64,000 bases of DNA from Clostridium sp. C2-6-12 (GTDB lineage Bacteria > Bacillota > Clostridia > Clostridiales > Clostridiaceae). Below, piece after piece: positions 54,583 through 63,291 of this stretch; the stretch's first letter is position 1, and each line of letters opens with the position of its first letter. The DNA lies in assembly GCF_009928485.1 (NCBI RefSeq), contig NZ_JAABNP010000013.1, forward strand, positions 1 through 64,000, in the 5' to 3' direction. A model generated the notes under the pieces. That model searched no databases. It was given only the letters and a program-made list of their open reading frames with translations, and was not told the origin of the DNA. Made by a program: the position numbers and the translations under genes.

Positions 54583-54586
54583 CAAA

Positions 54587-54617
54587 AATCCCAAAAACTT
54601 TATAAGTCTTTGGGATT
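54587..54617. terminator. Bidirectional terminator
   Basis: AATCCCAAA (54587-54595) and TTTGGGATT (54609-54617) with flanking A- and T-rich stretches, between convergent REC-Hpt and cob-operon genes. Confidence 0.65.
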
Positions 54618-54624
54618 CTTGTTA

Positions 54625-55134
54625 CTAAAAACCATATCTTTTAGCTTGTTTATCTATTTCTTCAAAATTATCCTCTAAAAATTTATTAAAAGTTGATTCA
54701 TTTACTTTAAAAGAAAAATCTGTAGCTTTTATAAAGCTCATATATTTTATGAGAAGATCTGAAATTTCCTCTTCATCCACATTATACACTTTACTAAAAA
54801 TATCTATAATTGATCCTTTATCAAAGTTCTTTAATCTTCTTTCTGCTTCCTTTTTTATAGCAGTAAGCTTATGCCCACCAAACAATTCCAATTGTTCTTT
54901 TAATGAAGCATATCCATTTCCTAACATAGATAAATATTCATTTATAATAGCTTCTTTAGTATTTTTAATGTTCTTTCTAAGCATAATATCTTTTAAAATT
55001 TCATATGCTCTTTCTTCTGATACTAAAAATGCTTCTTTTAGTATATCTGTATTCCTAAAAAATTGTTTATCTTTAACATTGTACTTTGCACGCTTTTCAA
55101 TATATTCTAATAGTTCCTGATTGCTCAATGCCAT
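54625..55134 (-). CDS. Uncharacterised protein, tandem paralogue B
   Basis: 169 residues, all helical and charged. Pattern similar to its upstream neighbour: LLEYIEKRA, TDILKEAFLVSEERAYEIL, NEYLSMLGNGYASLKEQLEL, FGGHK, and a C-terminal FNKFLEDNFEEIDKQAKRYG. No catalytic motif, membrane segment or recognised domain. RBS GGAGAG. The last gene of the cob cluster, 36 bp from paralogue A. Confidence 0.75.
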   Translation of the reverse strand: MALSNQELLEYIEKRAKYNVKDKQFFRNTDILKEAFLVSEERAYEILKDIMLRKNIKNTKEAIINEYLSMLGNGYASLKEQLELFGGHKLTAIKKEAERRLKNFDKGSIIDIFSKVYNVDEEEISDLLIKYMSFIKATDFSFKVNESTFNKFLEDNFEEIDKQAKRYGF

Positions 55135-55170
55135 AATAACTTCTCTCCTTATGTACTCTCTACTAATTTA

Positions 55171-55686
55171 TTACAATTTAACATATCTTTCAAATTGCTT
55201 ATTTAATTCATCTAAATCAGATTGTAAAAATTTATGAAAGGTATCCTTTTCCAATCTAAATACAAAGGATGCAGAATGTAAAAAAGTTAAGTATTTTTCA
55301 ACTAGCTCTGGAATATCCTCTTCTGAAACTTTATAAACTTCTCTAAGGACATCATAAAATGATCCACCTCCATATTTTTTCAATCTTTTTTCTGCAGTAT
55401 ATACTACACTTGAATATTTATCCCCTCCAAAAACCTCTACTTGCTCTTGAATCGAACCATATCCTTTTTTTAACATATCAATATACTCATTTATAACTTC
55501 ATTCTTAGAATTACCAATATCTTTTCTGGAAATAATATTTTTTAATACTTCATAGGCTTTTTCTTCTGATATCCAAAAAGCATGTTCTAATATATCTGTC
55601 ATCTTATAAAAACTTTTTCCCTCAACATTTTTTCTTGCGCAATCTTCTATATACTTCAATAATCTTTCTTCTGAAGCTGTAAGCAT
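55171..55686 (-). CDS. Uncharacterised protein, tandem paralogue A
   Basis: 171 residues, similar along its whole length to the 54625-55134 product: LLKYIEDCARKNVEGKS, TDILEHAFWISEEKAYEVL, NEYIDMLKKGYGSIQEQVEV, FGGDK, FLQSDLDELNKQFERY. The pair must come from duplication. RBS AGGGGTGGG. It begins 20 bp after the cbiP stop, so is probably co-transcribed with the cobalamin genes. No function is known to me. Confidence 0.75.
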   Translation of the reverse strand: MLTASEERLLKYIEDCARKNVEGKSFYKMTDILEHAFWISEEKAYEVLKNIISRKDIGNSKNEVINEYIDMLKKGYGSIQEQVEVFGGDKYSSVVYTAEKRLKKYGGGSFYDVLREVYKVSEEDIPELVEKYLTFLHSASFVFRLEKDTFHKFLQSDLDELNKQFERYVKL

Positions 55687-55706
55687 TTAGATCCCACCCC
55701 TAATTA

Positions 55707-57206
55707 TTAAATATTAATTATTTCCATTAGTTTCTTTATATCTATATTTTCTTCAAAGCTCTTGGCCAATTTATCATATTCATTAGTTTTATACTCATTT
55801 ACTTTTTCTATGATTGCATCTTCTGATATAGTCATATTATTATTTTCCTTTAAAGCTCTTATAAATAAATTTATAAATTCTTCTGAATCAAACAGACCAT
55901 GAAGATAGGTTCCTGCAACCATTTTATTTTCATCACATACCCCTACAATATTTCCATCATTATCCTTTATAAAAGGAATCGACTTTTTCCCTACTTTACT
56001 AATACCATTGTGTATTTCATAACCATTTATAGTATTACCTTTTATAGACTTTACTGTTTTTAAATCACATAAAATCTCAGCATTCGTTTGTTTCGTAATT
56101 TTTCTCTCATTAAATCTTGTTTTTATGTCCAAAAAACCAAAACCTTCTTCTTGAGATATGTGCCCTTCCACTCCTAGTTTATCCAGAACTAAAGTTCCAA
56201 GCATTTGATAACCACCACATATTCCAAATATTAAAACTCCACTTTCCTTTAATTCTTTTATTTTGTCATATAATTTATTTTCTTTTATAGTTCTTAAATC
56301 TTCAATAGTACTTTTGGTACCAGGAATTATTATCAAATTAGGATTTTTTAATTCCTCAGGTTCAGTAACATATCTTACATTTACCCCTTTTGCTCTTTCT
56401 AATATGTTAAAATCAGTAAAATTAGACATATGTGGCAGCCTTATTACAGCAATATCCAAACTTCCTTCTATTTTTTCATTTTTAATTCTTTCAGTTACAC
56501 TATCTTCATCTTCAATATCAAATTTTTCATAGGGCATAACTCCTAAAACAGGTATATTAATAATTTCCTCTAATTGTTTTATTGCAGGTTTAAATAAATC
56601 TATATTACCTCTAAACTTATTTATAATTACTCCTTTAACTCTGCTTTTTTCCTCTTCAGACAGTAATGCAAGTGTTCCTACAATAGATGCAAATACTCCT
56701 CCCCTATCAATATCAGAAACTAAAATAACAGGTGATTCAGAAGCCTCAGCCATATACATATTTGAAATATCACTATCTTTTAAATTAATTTCTGCACAAC
56801 TTCCTGAACCCTCTAAAACAATCACTTCATATTTTTTACTTAACTTATCGTAAGATTTATTAACTTTAGCTTTTAGCTCTTTGTTCAATTCTTTATATTG
56901 GTAAGGTTCTATATTACAATGAACTTTCCCATTTACTATTACTTGAGTATAATTTCCGCTTGGCTTAAGTAATATAGGATTCATTAATGCTTCTGGTTCT
57001 ATTTCACAAGCCTCAGCTTGAACTACTTGTGCTCGCCCCATTTCTAAACCATCTTTTGTAACATATGAATTTAATGAAATGTTCAAAGCTTTAAAAGGAG
57101 CTACACTTAATCCTTGTTTTTTTAGATATCTGCATAAAGCTGTCACTAAAGTGCTTTTTCCAACAGAAGACGCTGTCCCCAAAAACATTATGCTCTTCTT
57201 TTTCAT
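55707..57206 (-). CDS. cbiP: Cobyric acid synthase
   Basis: 499 residues from ATG at 57206 (AGGAGG upstream). Amidates the corrin side chains b, d, e, g of adenosylcobyrinate a,c-diamide. N-terminal dethiobiotin-synthetase-like P-loop [21 protein letters not shown]-terminal glutaminase with nucleophile Cys in [11 protein letters not shown] and His in [10 protein letters not shown]. Within the cob operon. Confidence 0.97.
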   Translation of the reverse strand: MKKKSIMFLGTASSVGKSTLVTALCRYLKKQGLSVAPFKALNISLNSYVTKDGLEMGRAQVVQAEACEIEPEALMNPILLKPSGNYTQVIVNGKVHCNIEPYQYKELNKELKAKVNKSYDKLSKKYEVIVLEGSGSCAEINLKDSDISNMYMAEASESPVILVSDIDRGGVFASIVGTLALLSEEEKSRVKGVIINKFRGNIDLFKPAIKQLEEIINIPVLGVMPYEKFDIEDEDSVTERIKNEKIEGSLDIAVIRLPHMSNFTDFNILERAKGVNVRYVTEPEELKNPNLIIIPGTKSTIEDLRTIKENKLYDKIKELKESGVLIFGICGGYQMLGTLVLDKLGVEGHISQEEGFGFLDIKTRFNERKITKQTNAEILCDLKTVKSIKGNTINGYEIHNGISKVGKKSIPFIKDNDGNIVGVCDENKMVAGTYLHGLFDSEEFINLFIRALKENNNMTISEDAIIEKVNEYKTNEYDKLAKSFEENIDIKKLMEIINI

Positions 57207-57308
57207 TTTTATCCTCCTATCACCTTTAATTTCGATGTCCAATTGTGTGAATAAAATTAAAGTATTATGTATGTTGTCACAATAAATCCTTAAATATTAA
57301 TATTTATA

Positions 57309-57968
57309 TTACATATTTGAACTATCAATTGTCAAATATCCAAAATCTCCAGAAATCTCTTTACTAATCTTTTTAAATTTAACTTGCTCTTTAAAAATAG
57401 GTCCATCAAATACTAGAGTATGGTATTCTCCATTTTCACCACTTGGATCGCATCCTAAATTTTTGATTTCATTGATAACATCCTTTTCTAGCTCTTTACC
57501 TAAAAATTCTTCACCCAAGAAATTTAAATTAACCTTTTTAATTACAGCTTTAAATCCATATTCTATAAATTCATTTGTAAGACCTTCTCTGTTTTCTTGC
57601 CATAAAGGAAACATACCTTTAATTTCAGCAGCCTTGCATCTATCTAAACACCACTTTTTATGATGCTCTATATCTATATCTCCAAACACACAAATATCAG
57701 CACCTTTTTCTTTTGCTTTAATTAATGTCTTCTCAAATTCTTCTTCATAAGATTTTCCTGAACAATCCACTTCAAACATTGGAATGTCTATCTTTTTAGA
57801 AACTTCATTTAATATTTCTTTTGGTATCTTATGAAAGCACGAAGCATTATCATCATCAAAAGTTACTAATAATCCAATTACTTCATATCCTTTTTTCAAC
57901 ATTCTATACAAAGACAACATACTATCTTTGCCACCACTAAACGATATTACAACTTTCTCTTTATTCAT
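57309..57968 (-). CDS. DUF71/COG2102 ATPase of the B12-associated group
   Basis: 219 residues. PP-loop ISFSGGKDSMLSLYRML, GADICVFGDIDIEHHKKW, GENGEYHTLVFDGPIF. Annotated widely as diphthine-ammonia ligase (Dph6), but bacteria lack diphthamide; comparative genomics has tied one bacterial DUF71 group to B12 salvage, and here it sits in a cobalamin operon between cobD and cbiP. RBS GGAAG. Exact reaction unknown. Confidence 0.8.
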   Translation of the reverse strand: MNKEKVVISFSGGKDSMLSLYRMLKKGYEVIGLLVTFDDDNASCFHKIPKEILNEVSKKIDIPMFEVDCSGKSYEEEFEKTLIKAKEKGADICVFGDIDIEHHKKWCLDRCKAAEIKGMFPLWQENREGLTNEFIEYGFKAVIKKVNLNFLGEEFLGKELEKDVINEIKNLGCDPSGENGEYHTLVFDGPIFKEQVKFKKISKEISGDFGYLTIDSSNM

Positions 57969-58075
57969 TTTTGACTTCCTTTATTTCTTTATTATTCAAT
58001 ATATTATTTATATAATTATGTATTTTACATTTTACCATATAAATATAAATAACATATAAACTTTCTCTTATTATA

Positions 58076-59161
58076 TTACTCTTTATTATGATTTTGTTCA
58101 AATATGTCTACTAAACTCTTTATTAATATAGAATTTTCTTCATGACTTCTTACTGCAACCCTATAATAATTATTGGTGAATCCATTATAATTACTACAGC
58201 TTCTTATTAAAATATCATATTTTAGCAGTTCTTCCTTTAAATTTATTTTAGTCAAAGTTTTAAGTAAAATAAAATTTACACTAGGCTCATATACTCTTAA
58301 TTCATTAATCTTACTTAATTCTCTATACAAATAATCTTTTTCATCAGATATGTACTTAATAGAATTTCTAATATAATTCTCGTCTTTTAGTCCCGCTTTT
58401 GTAGCAATTTCTGCAAAAATATTTATATTCCAAGCTGGAGATATGCTTTCAACTTTTTTCATCAATTGGATGTTTCCACTTATACCATATCCAATCCTTA
58501 TACCTGGTAGTGCAAAAAACTTAGTTAAGGATTTTATTACAATTAGATTTTGAAATTCACTTATGTACATAATCATAGATAAATCCTCATTAATAAAGTC
58601 TAGAAAGGATTCATCAATTACCACAAACACATTATATTCTTCAGCTTTCTTTAAAACCTTAATTAATAATTCTCGTTTAGTTATAACTCCTGTTGGATTA
58701 TTAGGATTGCATATAAAAAGTAAATTTAAATCCTCTTTAATATAATTTAAAATATCTTCTTTAATATGAAACTGACTTTCTTCATTTAGGTAATAATAAA
58801 TAATATCCCCATTTATTGCTTTTACTGCTTCTTCATATTCAGAAAAAGTAGGTGCAAGTACAAGAGACTTTCTTGGATTAATTCCTCTAACCACATTAAA
58901 TAATACTTCCGCTGCTCCATTTCCTAATATTATATTATTAGAAGTAACATCTTCAAATTCGCTTATTGCAGACTTTAATTCATAATAAGTTATATCGGGA
59001 TATTTTTCTGCTTCACTTAAGTTTTCTACAATTGCTTTCTTAACACTTTCTGGCATTCCTAAAGGATTTATATTAGCAGAAAAATCAATTATTTTATCAT
59101 AATCCATATTATTACTTCTACTTATTTCTTTAGCATTTCCTCCATGGCCTAAACTTGCCAT
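58076..59161 (-). CDS. cobD: Threonine-phosphate decarboxylase
   Basis: 361 residues from ATG at 59161 (GGAGGTGATAAGG upstream). PLP enzyme of the aminotransferase-I fold producing (R)-1-amino-2-propanol phosphate for the nucleotide loop. FSANINPLGMPESVKKAI at the N terminus; ICNPNNPTG; PLP Lys in SLTKFFALPGIRIGYG. Next to cbiB, which uses its product. Confidence 0.92.
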   Translation of the reverse strand: MASLGHGGNAKEISRSNNMDYDKIIDFSANINPLGMPESVKKAIVENLSEAEKYPDITYYELKSAISEFEDVTSNNIILGNGAAEVLFNVVRGINPRKSLVLAPTFSEYEEAVKAINGDIIYYYLNEESQFHIKEDILNYIKEDLNLLFICNPNNPTGVITKRELLIKVLKKAEEYNVFVVIDESFLDFINEDLSMIMYISEFQNLIVIKSLTKFFALPGIRIGYGISGNIQLMKKVESISPAWNINIFAEIATKAGLKDENYIRNSIKYISDEKDYLYRELSKINELRVYEPSVNFILLKTLTKINLKEELLKYDILIRSCSNYNGFTNNYYRVAVRSHEENSILIKSLVDIFEQNHNKE

Positions 59162-59235
59162 CCTTATCACCTCCATTAATCACAAAGTAATTTAGTATTA
59201 AGTTATGATGGTTTAAACTAAATACTTAATTTTAC

Positions 59236-60186
59236 TCATCCAATTAAAATTATTAGCAATTCTCTAATTCCCAATGTAATTAATACACCAATAAAAGAAG
59301 CTAAATAAAGAACTTTTGCTGTTTTCTTAACATCACTTATTTCAATTTCCTTAGCCGAGTCTCCAATTGTTGGTTTCTCTACTAGTTTTCCAAAATAGTA
59401 ATTAGCTCCTCCAAGCCTTATACCAAGTGCTCCTGCCATTGCTGCTTCAGGATGAGCGCTATTAGGGCTTGTATGATTATATCTATCTCTTTTATATACC
59501 TTAAAACTATTTTTATAATCATACCCTAGTATTAAAGACGAAATTATAATTAATAATCCAGTTATTCTAGCAGGAATATAATTAAAAACATCATCTAATT
59601 TAGCAGGAAAATATCCAAATTCTATATATTTTTCATTCTTATATCCAAACATAGAGTCTAAGGTATTAACTGCTTTATATGCAAAAGCCAAAGGTGCTCC
59701 AAATATTCCTGCATAAAAAAGTGGAGCTATAATACCATCTGCCATATTTTCTGCTATTGTTTCAATAACAGCCCTTACTACACCTTCTTTGCTTAAACTC
59801 CCCGTATCTCGTCCAACAATAAATGATAACTGTTTCCGTGCTTCTTCTAAGTCTTCTTTTAACAAAAATTTAATTACCTTATATCCTTCAACTACTAATC
59901 CTTTTGAAGATATACAAAAATATATTAAAACTCCTTCTAAAATAGTTCCAAAATAAATATTAATAAATCGTGCTTCTTTGATAATTTCAAAAGTAATTAT
60001 AAATGTTAACCCTACTGTCAATGCCCATACTACAAAACCAGCTAATTTTAAATTCTTTTTTAAAAGACGTCTAAATATAATTTCAAATTTACTTGCAACA
60101 TATCCGATTCCTCTAACTGGATGTAATGGATTATTAGGGTCTCCTATTACCATATCTAATATATAACCTATTATTAATTCAATCAT
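59236..60186 (-). CDS. cbiB: Adenosylcobinamide-phosphate synthase
   Basis: 316 residues, integral membrane enzyme attaching aminopropanol phosphate to adenosylcobyric acid. Conserved: IGYILDMVIGDPNNPLHPVR, VRAVIETIAENMADGI, FYAGIFGAPLAFAYKAVNTL, SPNSAHPEAAMAGALG. Its ATG overlaps the cobC stop by 4 bp. GGGAG upstream. Confidence 0.96.
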   Translation of the reverse strand: MIELIIGYILDMVIGDPNNPLHPVRGIGYVASKFEIIFRRLLKKNLKLAGFVVWALTVGLTFIITFEIIKEARFINIYFGTILEGVLIYFCISSKGLVVEGYKVIKFLLKEDLEEARKQLSFIVGRDTGSLSKEGVVRAVIETIAENMADGIIAPLFYAGIFGAPLAFAYKAVNTLDSMFGYKNEKYIEFGYFPAKLDDVFNYIPARITGLLIIISSLILGYDYKNSFKVYKRDRYNHTSPNSAHPEAAMAGALGIRLGGANYYFGKLVEKPTIGDSAKEIEISDVKKTAKVLYLASFIGVLITLGIRELLIILIG

Positions 60187-60797
60187 CTATTGCTCCCAAC
60201 TACTTTTTCTATTTTATATCTGTTATTATCATTTATTTTTATAGTTAATTCATAACCCTCTCCATTTTTAGGCTGCCATTCATAAAACTTCTTATTATTA
60301 TCATAGAGCATTTCTAGTATCATTCCAATAGTGCCTCCGTGTGTAACTCCTAAAGCTGTTTTTATATGATTTTCTATACAATATTCTATAAGCTCATTAA
60401 ATCCTTCTACAATTCTTCTTCTAAATTCGCCTTTACTTTCTCCATTTGGACATTTTACTTTTTCTTCTTCATCCTCAATCCAAGTTATATATTCTTTAAT
60501 TACTTTTAATTCTTCATATGACTTTAATTCAAAATCACCAAAGTTATATTCAAAAAACTTATCTAATTTAGTATACCTGGTTTCTGGGCAAAGAATCTCC
60601 AAAGTTTCATTTGCTCTTTTAGCTCCACTTGTAAAATAAAAATCACACTTTGGATATTTAATCTTTTTTAGAATTTCTTTTAACTCGCATATCCCATTTT
60701 CAGTTAGCTCAACATCACTTTTTCCGCAATATAGATTCTTTTCATTGCAGTAAGTTTTTCCATGCCTTATTAAATATAACTTAATTTCATCATTCAT
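60183..60797 (-). CDS. cobC: Alpha-ribazole phosphatase / histidine phosphatase
   Basis: 204 residues. Catalytic LIRHGKTYCNEKNLYCGKSD, second His in GVTHGGTIGM, and TSGAKRANETL. Removes phosphate from alpha-ribazole 5'-phosphate or adenosylcobalamin 5'-phosphate. RBS AGGAG. In the cob operon directly before cbiB, which supports the role. Confidence 0.9.
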   Translation of the reverse strand: MNDEIKLYLIRHGKTYCNEKNLYCGKSDVELTENGICELKEILKKIKYPKCDFYFTSGAKRANETLEILCPETRYTKLDKFFEYNFGDFELKSYEELKVIKEYITWIEDEEEKVKCPNGESKGEFRRRIVEGFNELIEYCIENHIKTALGVTHGGTIGMILEMLYDNNKKFYEWQPKNGEGYELTIKINDNNRYKIEKVVGSNR

Positions 60798-60853
60798 AAA
60801 TTACTCCTAATAACATATTTTTAATTAAATCTATCCAAACTACTCACAGCTAT

Positions 60854-61228
60854 CTATTTTAATTTTTCTTCTAAGCCAAAAAATATTCTATAAACTGTAT
60901 CCGCATTTTTAGTTAACAATTGTAACACTCGACCTGTTTCTTCTCTCCATTCTCTATCTAACTTATCAATTGGAACAATTCCTGAATTTATTTCATCACA
61001 AATTATTATTTTATCTTTTATAATGTGTATATTCTTTTCTAAAATTTCTAAAGAATTAACATTATTTATAACACATGCTTTAGTAAATATGTGCAATCCA
61101 CTTAAAACCTTTTTATTAAGCTTTAAATTTTCGTTTTTACAAAAAAATATATCTTCATCATCTAAATTATACTTTTCTTTTACAAAATCTAATTTGCCAT
61201 TATAAGCTCCCCCAAAAATCAAGACCAC
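60854..61228 (-). CDS. Short CobU-like protein
   Basis: 124 residues. P-loop-like VLIFGGAYNGKLDFVKEKY and a C-terminal block CDEINSGIVPIDKLDREW then EETGRVLQLL that matches the CobU C terminus, but the central part with the guanylylated His is missing. A full cobU (62000-62539) is in the same operon, so this is a truncated, possibly regulatory or partner, paralogue. GTG start with GAGGTG six bases upstream. Confidence 0.75.
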   Translation of the reverse strand: MVLIFGGAYNGKLDFVKEKYNLDDEDIFFCKNENLKLNKKVLSGLHIFTKACVINNVNSLEILEKNIHIIKDKIIICDEINSGIVPIDKLDREWREETGRVLQLLTKNADTVYRIFFGLEEKLK

Positions 61229-61244
61229 TTATTTCACCTCAAAT

Positions 61245-62003
61245 TTATATTATTATACCTAAAACTAATACTCCAGTCACCTCTCCTAAAACCAGTGCAA
61301 AACCTGCAACATCTCCTGATATTCCTCCAAATTCCTTTTTGCATTTTTCTACTGCAAGTGTAACTGCAAATATGATTAAAAAAACCAATATTAAACCATA
61401 TATTTTCAACAATAAAAATGAAACTCCTGCAGCAAATAATAATGAAAATACCATAATTAATATATCTTTAATATTAGTACCTTTTTTAAAGTAAGTTCCA
61501 AGTGTACTTTCTTTTATTGTTTTTCTACTTAAAAGGAAATATGCAACTATGCTTCTACTTACTACTGGAATTAAAACTAATGTATAAAAAGGCATATTTT
61601 TTTCTACAATTGAATATATTCCTCCAAATTGCATAAAGAATAATATCAATAATGCTATTACAGCAAAAGCTCCTATTGTTGAATCCTTCAATATTCTTAG
61701 CTTTTCTTCCCTATCCCTTCTTGATAAAATTGCATCGCAAACGTCCATAAAACCATCTAAATGAAGCATCCCTGTAATTATAAAAGGAACTATCATAATT
61801 ACTGCACTTTTTAAAACTATTGAAGTATTAAAAAATTTCATAAAATAATATGCTAGACTCCATATAGTTCCAACAATTAAACCAATGACTGGATAAAATT
61901 TCATCATATTTTTAGCACCTTCATCATCCCATTCAACATAAGGTGTTGGAATTATAGTAAACATGCTTAATGACATTATGAATCCCTTATATAATTCGTT
62001 CAT
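61245..62003 (-). CDS. cobS: Adenosylcobinamide-GDP ribazoletransferase (cobalamin synthase)
   Basis: 252 residues, integral membrane enzyme joining alpha-ribazole to adenosylcobinamide-GDP. [30 protein letters not shown] with acidic ligands, and [10 protein letters not shown]. Overlaps the cobU stop by 4 bp. RBS GGGGAG. Confidence 0.96.
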   Translation of the reverse strand: MNELYKGFIMSLSMFTIIPTPYVEWDDEGAKNMMKFYPVIGLIVGTIWSLAYYFMKFFNTSIVLKSAVIMIVPFIITGMLHLDGFMDVCDAILSRRDREEKLRILKDSTIGAFAVIALLILFFMQFGGIYSIVEKNMPFYTLVLIPVVSRSIVAYFLLSRKTIKESTLGTYFKKGTNIKDILIMVFSLLFAAGVSFLLLKIYGLILVFLIIFAVTLAVEKCKKEFGGISGDVAGFALVLGEVTGVLVLGIII

Positions 62004-62539
62004 ATAATATTTTCTCCCCTGTCTTTATAGTACTTAACATTGCCAAAGCTACATTCAATTACATTATCACAAATTTCAGCTAATCTTCTATTTACTCTTG
62101 CTAATTCTCTTTGATAATTCTTTGTTATTTCATCATATTCTATGGCATCGTTAAATATATAATCACTTACAACCAAAGTGTTCTTCGCTTTAAATAAAAT
62201 CTTTTCCAATCCATATAATATATTAAGTGACGGATTTTTAATAATTTTCTCATTACAAAACATTTCATTAGTTAGAAGCGATGTAATACTATCAATTAAT
62301 ACAGTATCTTCTTCACTTATACTATTAACTATTTTATGAAGATCTCTTTCAATTTCAAAGGTTTCATAATTTAACCCCTGTCTCCTTTGGATATGCTTTT
62401 TTATGCGCTCCTTATCTTCTTTATCGTAAGGCTTCATAGTTGCTATATATATAACTTTTTCTTTGGATAAAACTAAAGATATTTTCTCACCTATTTCAGA
62501 TTTACCGCTTTTTGATCCACCTATAATTAAATATTTCAT
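62000..62539 (-). CDS. cobU: Adenosylcobinamide kinase / guanylyltransferase
   Basis: 179 residues. P-loop [17 protein letters not shown], guanylylated His region [12 protein letters not shown], and [11 protein letters not shown]. Phosphorylates adenosylcobinamide and transfers GMP. Overlaps cobS. The ribosome binding site is weak. In the operon after cobO. Confidence 0.94.
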   Translation of the reverse strand: MKYLIIGGSKSGKSEIGEKISLVLSKEKVIYIATMKPYDKEDKERIKKHIQRRQGLNYETFEIERDLHKIVNSISEEDTVLIDSITSLLTNEMFCNEKIIKNPSLNILYGLEKILFKAKNTLVVSDYIFNDAIEYDEITKNYQRELARVNRRLAEICDNVIECSFGNVKYYKDRGENII

Positions 62540-62566
62540 AATATTAATCTACCCTACTTAAATCCC

Positions 62567-63097
62567 TTACTTTTCTATCCCAATTCGAGAATTTATTCCT
62601 CTTTCATAAGGATGTTTCACAGCTTTGATTTCAGATACGTAGTCTGCAAGTTCAATCAGTTTCTGATTTGGATTTCTACCCGTTAAAACAACTTCTAATC
62701 CAACTGGCTTCTTTTTAAGAAATTCTACTATTTCATCTAATGGTATTAACCCTAAATTAGTTGAAGCAATTATTTCATCCAATATTAATAAATCAACTTT
62801 TTCTTCTATAGCTTTTTTTATGACCTTCCTAAATCTATCCTCATGCTCCTTTTTAGTTTCTATTTGTTCTTCCTCACTCATAAATTTAAAAAACTTTTTT
62901 ACTGGAGTTCCTTTATAAATTTCAAAATTTTCTCCAAGCTTATCAATAGAATTTAATTCTCCTGTCTCATTATCCTTTAGAAATTGAGTCAATAGAACTT
63001 TTTTATTCCTTCCTGCTGCACGAATTCCAAGTCCCATTGCTGCTGTAGTTTTTCCTTTACCATCTCCACAATATATATGTATAAGTCCTAGTTCCAT
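62567..63097 (-). CDS. cobO: Corrinoid adenosyltransferase
   Basis: 176 residues, BtuR/CobO type: P-loop IYCGDGKGKTTAAMGLG, LLILDEIIASTNLGLI, and RNPNQKLIELADYVSEI. Transfers the adenosyl group from ATP to cobalt. AGGAGGG ribosome binding site. First gene of the cob operon; no cobalamin riboswitch is visible in the 190 bp upstream. Confidence 0.95.
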   Translation of the reverse strand: MELGLIHIYCGDGKGKTTAAMGLGIRAAGRNKKVLLTQFLKDNETGELNSIDKLGENFEIYKGTPVKKFFKFMSEEEQIETKKEHEDRFRKVIKKAIEEKVDLLILDEIIASTNLGLIPLDEIVEFLKKKPVGLEVVLTGRNPNQKLIELADYVSEIKAVKHPYERGINSRIGIEK

Positions 63098-63211
63098 ATG
63101 TGTTTCCCTCCTAATTCCATAATAAAATCAAATATTTTTATTTAATTATACTCAGCTATATTTTATATTAATATAACTATAATAATATTGAAAATTAAAA
63201 ATATGTCCCTT

Positions 63212-63260
63212 TTAATACCAAATTAGATAATCTAACTTAGTAACTTTAAAAGGCGACATA
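63212..63260 (-). terminator. Terminator hairpin between YitT and cobO
   Basis: TATGTCCCTTTTAA and TTAAAAGGCGACATA pair with a one-base bulge and an internal TTAGA-TAA-TCTAA stem-loop. On the minus strand TTTTTAATTTT follows. Confidence 0.6.
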
Positions 63261-63291
63261 CCGTAATTATTATTGAAATTCAGTTCACTAA

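Noticed and set aside
63098-63291. Cobalamin riboswitch upstream of cobO
   Set aside because: The region is short and AT-rich; only the terminator of the YitT gene is visible and no B12-box is present.
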